DNA from: Bugula neritina
Taxonomy: Eukaryota > Bryozoa > Gymnolaemata > Cheilostomatida > Bugulidae
Length of the DNA: 64,000 nt
Direction: 5' to 3'
NCBI GenBank assembly: GCA_964035545.1
Contig: OZ037773.1
Coordinates: 3,203,751-3,267,750, forward strand
Position numbers and translations under genes: made by a program. Positions 1 to 14,354 of this stretch are shown here, in pieces; the stretch's first letter is position 1, and every line of letters starts with the position of its first letter. The notes beneath the pieces are model-generated. The model saw only the letters and a program-made list of their open reading frames with translations, did no database searches and had not been told where the DNA came from.

Positions 1-254
1 TTTTTACTAAACCTATTGACTCTTATAAAACTGACAAAAGACTACTAACCCTGTCCTCAAGTTTCTATTGGCTATAATCAGTGTGTATTGTTGGTCTATG
101 TTGAGTGAACAATGTGCATATTGTGTAGACTCACTCAACTTCCTTGTTGCTAGAGATAAGCTATAGTATGTAAGGAATAATAGTTATATGAACTGCAGTA
201 TGCTGCGAAAGAAAGGATAACTCAAATGAAGATGCAAACATGCATATATGCACG

Positions 255-652
<398 letters not shown>

Positions 653-691
653 TATGTGCGTTTGAGTTTGCATTTGCGTGTGCGTGTGTGA

Positions 692-2852
692 GTGTGCGCC
701 TGTGCAGACATAACTATCAAGTTTATATATTATAGTGTTAATAATGGGTGCATTTCATTTTTATTGATGTGGGCCATGCTTACGTGTTACAGATTTTTAA
801 TTATTATTGAGGTTAAGGAGGTATTGAAAAAAGTATATATATTATGGTTGATTTTGCCACTGTATCAGCAGCAGCCATTGAACTTAGTTATCAGAGAAAA
901 TTGATTGATCAATAGTTTTTTGTTGAAAACAAAATTTATTTGGAAAACAACTTTTAGACAAGATATACTAATATTTCTTGAAAGACATCACTATTCTATT
1001 GTGAAAAGCTAATGGTATTCAACATAGTTATATAAAAACTTTAATGCTCTTTTGAAGCATATTCTGCTAAGCAAAGGCTTCAATATAGGCAATGAAGACT
1101 GTCTCCAAGCAGTTATTTGATACATTTACAAATTCCAGAACCAATACTGAATCTTCTGTACCCCTGCTTTAAGCATCTCTGCCGGCAGTTCCAATTTATG
1201 TTGGGCTTTTCGCTGCGTCGGCGAGCTTCTGCTAACTTTTACGAAATATTTTACAAAATAGTCAAATTCCGGTAAAATAAATACAAACAGGATATGTATA
1301 AACTGTGCATGCATTGCATAACGTCAAATTGCATTCCCATTGTTAATAAACACACATATTGTTCTAAATTCAAGTAATAATAATTATTATAGTAAGAACT
1401 TCTTTAACTGGTTTCCATGAGAATTTGGGCTCTGAAATGTCATCATATTATAAAATATATATAAATGTCATCAAAAATTTGAATATGAAAGTCAAGTTTT
1501 ATGATTATAAAATAGAATACATGTAATTAATTTAATCCACGCAATGCACAGATGGCATTCATGGCGCATGAAACAAAAACATTACCTTCATATTTGGTGT
1601 GTTCCCGTAAACAACGATCAATATACATATATACAATTCATGTCGTTTAACATACATAGAAAAGTATGAAATATAAGTATGATTCATTTTTCACATTTCC
1701 TTCGCAACAAGTTTCAATGTCACTATAATTAATTCTAATCATGTTTATTATACTTTTAAAACTTTATAAACAAGTATGCTGTTGGAGAAACATGCTCCCA
1801 TTGGTCAATAAAAAGTTGTATATCTAATTGGAATAAAATTGTTGCACTAAAAATTATTCTTTATTTGTTTAAACAAATTGTATGAGTAGATTAGAATGTT
1901 TTTTTTTCCAACAAAGATTATTCTTTATTTCTTTACAACATTTTTTGAGTAAATTAGCAATTTATATTTTTTAATAAGTAAAAAATATTTTGAAGATCTA
2001 TAATTGGTATACTTCTAAAAGGTTTATTACATAACTAACTTTATATAGTTTATATAATATTATATAATAATAATCGGATATCCTACAATTAATTATAGCA
2101 AAGATATAGAATAATAATTATTATGTTATGTCTAATCATCTTAAAAAAAGTTCTTTTCAGATAATTATATCTTTCAACAGCACTAAAAATAAACATGCTT
2201 GCTTGTTGAGTATGTGTATTGACAATACAAGTTATTGGGATAATGTGACAACCTGAATATAAGCTTAAACAATCAATGAGTTGAAAACAAATGCTACAAT
2301 TGAATAAATATATAGAGAATTTTTCACAAGAGAATCTAATAAATGCAAGTTGGCATCAAAGCCAAATTCGTACTAAATTTGAATATATTAGTTATATATA
2401 TCATTAAAATGTATGTGTTACTGTCCTATATAATGTTTATATATTAGCGTATAATAAACATCATATCCTGCAATATACAGCTGAGTGTAGCAAAATTTGG
2501 TAAATTGAAAGTAAATCAGTTTGAAAATATGACATGCCTGCAGATTTTAGAACTGACTCGACTTTCTTCTGCCTATAAACTACATAGTATCCAAACTCTA
2601 TTCTAGAAAATCATAACATATTAAAATTGTAGCAGTTTTTCAAAAGTTTGAATCAATGACACGTTTGCTTATGTCTATAATAGAAAATTTCTAATTTATT
2701 AAGGAATATAATTTCTTATTGAATTATATAAAAATTCCCATCTTTGCTTACAATTCATAGTAATAATATTAAAATCTTTCATTGCAGTTAATAGAAATAT
2801 ATTAATGAAAAACATTTATATAGTGTTGGCTACATGCAGTAATAATACGTAT
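692..2852. repeat. Unit-1 3' flank of the receptor array (segmental duplication)
   Basis: Non-coding AT-rich DNA that can be followed nearly continuously in the R3 unit at 11,205-11,957 and 18,034-19,310, and partly in the R4 unit (24,400-25,480). Examples are the segment around 860-900 containing CAGCAGCAGCCATTGAAC and the GC-richer stretch at 1,160-1,235, matched at about 11,665-11,740. No supported gene. It preserves the empty site of the PLE insertion at about 1,450-1,475. Confidence 0.8.
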
Positions 2853-5369
2853 CTAACTTCTGATGTTTACATAAGTTTGCCCGGAGAGCACTCCATGGTT
2901 ATCTGTATTGGCGGTTTGTCCATCAGATATATCTAGTGAGTTATAGTTGTGACCATCCATTCTACTGACAGACATATCTGTGTATGGGGAGTTATCAGTC
3001 CTATTGACAGACATATCTGTGTATGGGGAGTTATCAGTTCTAGTGACAGACATATCTATGTATGGGGAGTTATCAGTTCTAGTGACAGACATATCTATGT
3101 ATGTGGAGTTATCAGTCCTAGTGACAGACATATCTATGTATGGGGAATTATCAGTTCTAGTGACAGACATATCTATATATGGGGAATTATCAGTCCTGGT
3201 GACAGACAACTCTGTGTATTGGGAGTTATCATTCCTAGTGACAGACAATTCTGTGTATGGGGAGTTATCAGTCCCAGTTCCAGCCTGTGACCTAATTCCT
3301 TAAAGAAAACAAGACAAGCCAGTTTTATTTTGCAACTACTTTTTGAATTGCGACCTCAAGTGTGATTGTTACATAGTATAAAGATGTTAAAACCATTATT
3401 TTATAACGTAAATTTATCAATCTATAATAACACCTTTTAGATTTCCAAGATGAAATGCTACTCCAGCTGTGATGATAAGTAACAGACAACCACCAGCTAA
3501 TCCTCCTCCCAGAGCAGCTTTGTCTATGCTCCCAGATGATGGTTTTTCAGAAAGAGTCGAAATCGGGATTGTGCTTGGTAGCATGATAGAACTATCCCAC
3601 TTTATTGTCCATGTAATAGTAACTGATTTGGCTGCATAATAAAAGCAAAATTATTATAATAAAACAGATCTTTCAATCACACTATTAATAGTTTTTGATA
3701 ATAAATAGTCTCAGATCATCACAATTAGTACCATATAGCTGGGTTAACTCTCTAATTTAAGTTGTATGACATTGTTATTAAAAGGAAAGTATCAAAATTT
3801 AAAGAAGTGCATATATATAAATTGTCACCAGTGGTGCAATTCAAACAATTTCTTACATAAACCATTTCCAGCTGCGCATGAAACTGTGTCTGTTAAACCA
3901 TCTGTTTGAGAATTCAAACCCAGCTCATCAGATGATCCTATTAGCAAAACTCCATTATATGTCCAAGTGAAGGTTGAGAGTGGTGGGTTAGCATCTACAT
4001 GTTGGCTACAATCTAGTCTAGCATCAGATTGACTTGGGTTGTACTCTTTCATGATTGGATTTTGAACACCTGGTCTCTTAGCCAAATCTGCAGTGCATCA
4101 ATATAAAAATGTTGAAATTAATAAGTTTATCAGGCGTTTTATATATATGATCTTTAATTTCATTTATACATGCATGTACTAAAAGTGAAGGGTCTATATG
4201 ACACTCACACTGTGGTGTGATAGTAACATTTCTTTCAGTGTTTCCTCCCTTCCAGTTAGAATGTTCTGTATCTGTACAGGATAAAGTTAGTCCAGCTCTG
4301 TCTGTCTCAGTAGGAGTATACTTTCCAGCCACTGCTTTGCCATTTACTTCTGTACATTATTAATATATCTGTATTTTTTAAACATCAACATTGACAAGAA
4401 AAACATCGAAGAAAAAAGTGTTTAGTTCTAAGTTTACAAGTTTCTTAACATAACAACATAATATGAGCTTAATATGTTAATACTACATATAGCATTTACA
4501 AGATGACAACACTCTCTCTCAATGCTATATACCATATACACTAATTTATATTCTCAGCTTACTGCTGCACAGACAAGGAATCTAAAACCATTAGTTTAAT
4601 TCCATAAGATTAAAAATCAGAAGACATATTTAGAGCTTTACTCACTGTATTCATAGACTGACACAGGATTTGCTCCTGTAGAGTTACAACCAAAAGTAAA
4701 TTCTTCTCCTTCTATGATGTTTTCTGGTTTATTGAGTGATATACTATTTGGAGCCGCTGTTGAATAAAAATTAGACTACATGCAAAATATATTTCAAGTT
4801 AAAGAGTCAAATAAAGTAAAAACAGTAATTGCTAATACTTATACTTAATGTCTTGGCTTATATGTGATTATATTATAACCATAATACCATTATACCATAA
4901 ACCATTATACCATAATAATTTTGAACTTATAGAATAATATATTTTAAGATATTACCTTTGACTTCCATTGAAACTTCTGAGGAAAGAATTTCTCCCACAC
5001 CTCCTCCTTCAAACCCTCTACAGTAGAACTTCCCTCTGAGTGTTGAATCTGTTACAGTGAGTTGTACAGAAAGAGTGAACCTTTCAAGTTTACCAACTAA
5101 GTTACAGTATGCATTACTGACTCCAGGTCCTTCTATTCCAGAGACAGTAGTAATATCTGGGTTTGACGATCCTTCCCATACTGTGTCATCCTCGGAACTT
5201 GGAGCACATCCACTTTTGTAGATTGTACTGCCTCCATCAGCTTCATATTGTAACCGTAAAGATTTTAAATCAGTATAACCAGCTGCTTTACATGTAAAAG
5301 TTATCTTCTCATTTTTATAGAAATCTCGTGAAGTTGTAGTACTGTAGTTTATCTCTGTAGATGGTTGTG
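2853..5369 (-). CDS. Receptor R1, proximal module: V-Ig2-Ig3-TM-tyrosine tail
   Basis: Membrane receptor of the immunoglobulin superfamily. Exons in transcript order: V-like domain 4,956-5,369; first half of Ig2 4,646-4,756; second half of Ig2 4,209-4,349; Ig3 3,857-4,087; stalk plus transmembrane 3,434-3,631; cytoplasmic tail 2,853-3,298 ending in TAG. Each boundary has AG and GT, and all introns are phase 1. The V-like exon has FTCKAAGY and FYCRGF as its core cysteines. Ig3 has a canonical Cys-Trp-Cys set (LDC, FTWTY, VSC). The membrane span is Gly/Ala/Leu/Ile-rich ([19 protein letters not shown]). The tail carries eight 13-residue tyrosine repeats, then HNYNSL and a terminal TYVNI. This module has no signal-peptide exon of its own; the next exons upstream belong to the distal module, so both may form one gene. 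Ligand unknown. Confidence 0.82.
2965..3276 (-). repeat. Coding 39-bp minisatellite: eight tyrosine motifs in the R1 tail
   Basis: Eight tandem 13-residue repeats of the type [13 protein letters not shown]. The two membrane-proximal copies read YTEL (YxxL). The six distal copies read YIDM or YTDM (YxxM). YxxL with Ser at -2 fits the loose ITIM pattern, and two YxxL separated by nine residues also fit the ITAM spacing. YxxM is the classical PI3-kinase p85 SH2-binding pattern. R3 has seven copies, R4 four and R6 one. Confidence 0.93.
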
Positions 5370-5425
5370 CTAGAAATAAATAATAACAGTTCAATTTACA
5401 AATGAGACCTCTATAATACTGTGTA

Positions 5426-5637
<212 letters not shown>

Positions 5638-5760
5638 TATATTAATATATATACATATATTTATATATATTCATACATATATATATATTTGTATATATTA
5701 ATATATTTTTATATATTTATATATATGAACATGAATTTTTATGTGCTGAAAGGCGAGAGT

Positions 5761-5916
5761 TAAGTAACAGACAACCACCAGCTAATCCTTCTCCCCCAGC
5801 AGGTTTACCAATGTCTACACTTGTTGCTGTTCCAGAGATAGTTGTGGTTGGAATTGTGGTTAGTAGTATGACAGATCTATTCCAATTTATTTTCCATGTG
5901 ATGGTAATTGATTTAG
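5761..5916 (-). pseudogene. Truncated stalk/transmembrane exon of the R1 distal module
   Basis: Read from 5,916 downward, this matches the stalk exon of R1, R3 and R4 (KSITITWKINW, then Thr-rich stalk, then [11 protein letters not shown]). It stops being homologous after about six residues of the membrane span. The following bases (5,735-5,761) match instead the intron next to the second Ig2 exon (compare 22,700-22,735). The frame then runs into a stop, with no donor site. If retained it would end the protein without a complete membrane span; if skipped, phase-1 splicing joins Ig3 to the proximal V exon in frame. Confidence 0.8.
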
Positions 5917-8451
5917 CTACATAATAAAAACATTATATTGTAAATAAAGCAGAACTGTCAAAAACATTGTAATTATGTTTTGATATTGTGTTATCTTGCA
6001 TCAATCATATTTAGTACTGTAAGTAAGTTCACCATCTAATAAAATGTATTGCATAATTAATTTCAATAATTTATATAAGCTTAAAGTAACGGCATGCAAT
6101 AATTATCATCAGTGGTACAATTTAAACAACTTCTTACATAAACCATTTCCAGCTGTACAAGAAGCTGTTTCGGCTACACCATCTGTGTGAGAAATCAAAT
6201 TCAGCTCATTAGATGTTTCTGTGGTGACAATTCCATTATATGTCCAAGTGAAGGTAGAGGGTGGTGGGTTAGCATCTACATGTTGGCTACACTCTAGTTT
6301 AGCATCAGATTGTCCAGGGTTGAACTCTTTTACAATTTGATCTTGAACACCAGGTTTTTTAGCCAAGTCTACAGAACATAAACATATTATCAGTCTTAAG
6401 GTTAAGAGGTATAACAATAAGATTATAATAATATGTGAATATATATCTTCGTATGGATATGTTCATAACACTCACACTGTGGTGTGATGATAGCAGTTTG
6501 TTTAGTGTTTCCTCCCTTCCACTTAGAATGTTTTGTATCTGTACAAGATAAAGTTAGTCCAGCTCTGTCTGTCTCAGTAGGAGTATACCTGCCAGCCACT
6601 GTGTTACCATTTACTTCTGAATATTAAAATATATTTGTTCATGTCAAGCAATGATACTGAAGAACAACAAAGTATCTGTTCCTATGTTCATAAACTTGAC
6701 AGTATTACAGCATATATAACATCATGAGTTTTATGATCTTATATAATCACATTTGCAAGATGACAACATTACTAAGCAATGTTCTATACCATATTAATTA
6801 AATTATTAAAAGATTTTGTGAGTTCGATCCAATGAAGGTAAGTCTAAATTTATAAAAACTCAATTTCATCCTTGTAATGACATTCACATTATATAAGATA
6901 TTATACAATTGCACAAAGTTTTGTAACTTTCCAAGGAGTTGAGTCTAAATTTATAAAAACAGCAGCTCTAGAAAGTTAACTTTATTTTTAGATTGAATTG
7001 ACACCCAAAACTATAGACCTAAAAATAATTAAAGTTTTTTTTTTTAAAGTAGAAAGACTGAAAATTAATTACACTCATTTAGTATTATTACACAACTGTC
7101 TTTCTGTCAGTTACACACAAACGTAATTTTATTTTGTAGTACAGCAAATATCCTCTGCGTTTTACAATGCAAAGAAAACTATATAATTCATAGTTTACTA
7201 GATAGAAAATCATGGAATACTTTTTTCAATTTTAATTATTTAAACAGTTCTATATATACTCACTGTATTCATAGACTGACTCAGGATCTGCTCCTGTAGA
7301 GTTACAATCAAAAGTAAACTCTTCTCCTTCTATAATGGTTTCTGGTTTATTGAGTGATATACTAGTCGGAGCCACTGTTAAATAAAAACGCAAGTAATAA
7401 TTTAATTTCGATATATACCTTCCGAAAATAAACGGGATATATTCCAAAATTTTAATTGGAGGGGTAGAACTATAGCAAATATCAATGCTGATACTTTCAA
7501 TTTCAGCCATGGAAATACGCGCATTAATTAGCTATGAAAGGGTCAAATAAAGCCTTCTTTTAAAATGCTAAGCAGATCTAGCTCTGTTTAGGACCTAATA
7601 GTAATATATTTAAAAAATGTTTATGATGCATACTAAATAAGCCTTAGTAATGCCATCAACCACCATCTAACATGACGATAGATGAAATCCATGACAATAG
7701 ATAAATGCCTCAATATATATAGAATTTTACTGAAGTTTATATCTAAAGTGACAATAGAAGACAATCAGTCACTATATAATATTAAAATAGAATAATTATT
7801 TTTAAGAGTTTACCTTTCACTTTCATTGATACTTCTGAGGAGAGAAATTCTCCCACACCTCCTCCTTCGAACCCTCTACAGTAGAACTTCCCTCTGAGCA
7901 TTGAATCAGTTATAGTGAGTTGTACAGAAAGAGTGAACCCTTCAGCTTTGCCAACAAAGTTACAGTCTGCATTACTAACTCCTGGTCCTTCTATTCCAGA
8001 GACAGAAATAATATCTGGAGAAGATGAACCCTCCCACACTGTGTCATCCTCAGGACTTGGAGCACATCCAGTTCTGTAAATTGTACTGTCTCCATCAGCT
8101 TCATAATGTAACCTCAATGATCTCAGATTAGTATAATCAGATGCTTCACATGTGAAAGTTATCTTCTCATCTTTATAGAAATCTGGTGAGCTTCGAGTAG
8201 TGTAGTCTATCTCTGTAGATGGTTGTGCTATAAGAAAAATATATTACATATATAAAACTCTAAGATCCCCAATATGTACGTACTTTATGATACTGTGCAC
8301 CAATATGTTATGCATGCAGTCCTTGAAGTCATGTGTATCAACCCAAAATTACATATAATATAGTTACAGGGCATTATATAGAACAATTGTTACCTGCAGT
8401 GCAGATAAATAAGCAGACCAGACAACACAGGAAGTGGTAGTAGCACATCAT
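5761..8451 (-). CDS. Receptor R1, distal module: signal peptide-V-Ig2-Ig3 and broken TM
   Basis: Exons in transcript order: signal peptide 8,394-8,451 (starts MMCYYHFLCCLVCLFICTA); V-like 7,814-8,227; Ig2 first half 7,264-7,374; Ig2 second half 6,476-6,616; Ig3 6,138-6,368; truncated stalk/TM 5,761-5,916. All are open and all junctions are phase 1. The start is supported by the same signal exon upstream of R4 and R6. The membrane-proximal end is missing its tail, and the proximal module has a tail but no leader. I infer one composite gene of six Ig domains if the broken exon is skipped, or a soluble three-domain product if it is retained. Two adjacent damaged genes are the alternative. Confidence 0.75.
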
Positions 8452-10880
8452 CTCACTACAATATAGCATTAAGTTTTTTTATTCTTTTTATATTTTATAA
8501 CAGTATTTAATGTTGTATAGAAGTTTAGGTTATTTATATCCATGTATTGATTATGCACCTATATAAAGCTGTGTAAACATGATACTTTGTTATTATGCTA
8601 TGTTTTCATTTTCATCCCATTACTATAAGATTATAATCCAGCTATAACCTAAATTTATAGTCTTTATTTTGGTAAGTTGCAATTCAAATAAGTACTGATT
8701 TAACTGAGAATTTTAGAGCAGCCTTCACTATATTAACTCAGTTTTTCATTGAACACCTTAAAAGTCATATGCATAGGTTCTAGCTCTGCAGGGTTTTTGA
8801 AAGATTAACTAATTCTTATAAATATATCATTTTCCTTGCAGTGAAGACATGTGCAGTACATACATGAAATGAGTTGTATAGCTAGAGAATATAGGGAATA
8901 TAACTCTTACACCTTCAGTTTACTCCTGCATACATGCATGTAGATTGATAAACATTATCAGTAACACATTTAGGAATTGTCATCAATGCTAAATTCAAGT
9001 GTCAACTAAAATTCTTTCTACTAAATAACTAAAACTTTTAGCATACAATAATATAGCTTTATAGCAATAGTTGGAAGCAAGTGCAATATTACCGCTCATG
9101 GAACTGTAACTATAACTTGTACAATGTGGTATGTTAGTTGTATATGTATAGTATGACTTCATTCCACACAAAACAATTTTCAATTTTTTTCATATTGTAA
9201 TATAGTGAAAAAAATAATATTAAATGAAGAAATCTCAGGCAGTGCAGTGCTTGGGCTATCTAAACAAAAAACATGTGTAACATTCCTTAAGTAAAAGTTT
9301 GAGCAATATATGCTAACTATAATAACACATGGAATTATTAGCACGCTGTCATGCAGTCAACTAGCTGCCTTAAAAACTTTGATTAATCTGTGAATTATAC
9401 TAACCATGTAAGTCTAATATAAGTTGTGTGTATCGTGTTATACTTGCATTATATTTTGTCCTTAATCTTGACTCTACTGCATAAAATAATAAAGCTATAA
9501 TAGACGTTATATTATAGATCTGATAAAGCAGCATGTGCTTTGAAATGAATCTCTATTGTATACCAAATAGTAATTGTAGTGTTTGATACTTACATAAATT
9601 TGTCAGATTTGTATTGAACCATGCAGTAACAATTGGCAGTAAAGGAGTCAGTGTCAGTATAACTAGTCCCCATCAAACTTATCAACTCAATAATAAATTG
9701 ACACTAACTGTTATGTCATGGAAAGTTACTACTGAATACTTCCTGGTTCTCATACTAATTCACAATTAGTTGGAAATATAACAGGAAAATCTAATAACTC
9801 TTATCTTATTAACTAATAAGCTTGTTATAGAATTGAATGGGAATAACTGTTTTGTAAAATATGCATCACCAGTTTTTATCATAAAAGTAAGAGTTCATGC
9901 TTTGTTATATAGTAATATATGTAGCTTTTAATTAGTAGTTGTGTGAATCATGTTTCCTTTTTGTTGCTGTAATTAGCAATCATCATATATATAAGATTGT
10001 ATAGTTGCTGCAAATCATGGTTGTTATTTGAATTAATTTCAACTATATATATATATATATATAGTGAAACTAGTATTACACCACATACCACAAGCACCAC
10101 TTCTTTATATAATATAAGATAATGGTGTTTCGAGGATGTGAACATTGAAAGTTATCTGTTCACTGATGAAAGCAGTAGACAGAAAGTTTTATTTCTCATC
10201 AGTAATTAGCTACGGTAGTCTAAAATAATAGCTATAATAACTCAATATATTTATTGTATGTGTTGAGTTCTCCTAGTCATTTGACTTACTCTTTGCTTAA
10301 TATGTCTAACAGAATAGTATTGCAATAAAAAATTTATATTTTCAACTTTATAATTTACTTTTGCATTTAAGTCCTCCATAAGTAGCTATTTAAATATGAT
10401 GTATTATATAATCATGTTTTATTCTCAATGTATAACATATTCATGTATATAACATGTAAATATAAAACATATTAATGTATATAACATATACCATTAATAT
10501 ATCATAAATTAATATATAGAACATATCAATATATTACATATCAGTATATAACATATTATTATATTAGTATTCACATATGCTGATCCTCTCACTGCCCTAA
10601 CACTTTCATTGCCCTGTAATTATTAACTATATCTCTACTATAATAAGTATTAATTTATACTTACAATGTATGTTGTCAACTCAGCACCATATATAAGATA
10701 AGAAAATTGTATGAAACTTCATTTATTACTTTCAACTAGACTCGGAAGACCAGAATGTTAATTATTGCTGACCTTTAAATTATAGTACATCATATATCGT
10801 AAAGCTGCCTGTGAGACATATAGTATCTGCTGCTTTAAGTTTAAAAATGAAATTCCCTTTCAATGACTCATATTTAAACA
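8452..10880. other. 5' flank of R1, conserved between units
   Basis: No coding region is supported. The stretch is closely paralogous to 30,297-32,720 upstream of R4, and its parts are paralogous to 42,777-43,250 and 45,840-46,900 around R6. Shared islands include the CTCAGGCAGTGCAGTGCTTGG stretch at about 9,235 and the ACACCACATACCACAAGCACCA stretch near 10,078. It probably contains the promoter, but I cannot place a start site. Confidence 0.6.
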
Positions 10881-11949
10881 CAACCCACGTTCCCACATCA
10901 AGCAGATTGAAAACTAGTTTTCACTGAGGTGTCTATTGGCTATTGTAATCAGTGTATATTGTCTGCATATGTTGAGTCAACAATTTGTATTTATTGCATA
11001 TAGAAATACTTGATTTCCTTGTTGCTAGAGATTAGCTATAGCCTATTATGTACGGATTAATATTTAGAACTATAATATGATGCGAAAGAAAGGATAACTC
11101 TAATGATAATGCAAATATGCATATTCAGGCCTGTGTGCGTGCTGTGCGTGTGTGTGTGTGTGCGTGTGCGTGCGTGTGCGTGTGCGTGTGTGTGTGTGCA
11201 GGCATAATTATCAAGTTTATATATAGTGTTAATAATAGGTGCACTTCAGTTTCATTGATGTGGGCCTACCCTTATATGTTAAATATTTATTTTTATTATT
11301 GAGGTTAAGAAGTATTGAAAGAGAGTATATATTATTGTTAATTTGGCCACTGTATCAGCAGCAGCCATTGAACTTAGTTATCAGAGAACATTTATTGGTC
11401 AATAGTTTTTAGTTAAAAACAAAATTTATTTTAAAAGATAACTTTCAGACAAGATATAGTATAGCAATATTTTATGAAATATGTCACTATTCTATTGTGA
11501 AAAGCGATGTAATTCAGTATAGTTATATAATAACTTTTAGCGCTCTTTCGAAGCATATTCTGCTAAGCAAAAGCTTCAATGTAGGCAATAAAGACTGTTT
11601 GCAAGATGCAGTTATTTGATGCATTTACAAATTCCAGAGCCAATACTAAATCTTCTGTACCCTTGCTTTAAGCATCTCTGCCGGCAGTTCCAATTAATGT
11701 TGGGCTTTTCACTGCGTCGGCCAGCTTCTGCTACGGAAGCTGTTATAAAGATTTTACAAAACAGTCAAATTAAATACACTCAAACAGGGTAAGTATAAAC
11801 TGTGCATGCATTGTATAATGTCAATTTTTTCCCATATATAGTTAATAAACACACATATTGTTCTAAATTCAAATAATTATTATAGTAACAACTTCTTTCG
11901 CTGGTTTCCTTGAGAATTTGTGCTCTGAAATGTCATCATATTATTTAAC

Positions 11950-14340
<2,391 letters not shown>

Positions 14341-14354
<14 letters not shown>

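Noticed and set aside
2965-3276. CRISPR-like array
   Set aside because: The regular 39-bp repeats are contiguous and coding, without unique spacers, in an intron-bearing animal genome.
2949-3303. Plus-strand open frames over the R1 tail (also 19,407-19,722 and 25,594-25,776)
   Set aside because: Antisense shadows of the 39-bp coding repeat; a repeat with period divisible by three opens several frames. The minus strand has matching splice sites, TM exon and domain order.
5761-8451. R1 distal module as a simple independent receptor gene
   Set aside because: It lacks a complete membrane span and tail, and the neighbouring module lacks a leader; a composite gene or soluble product explains more. 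Kept as an alternative, not excluded.
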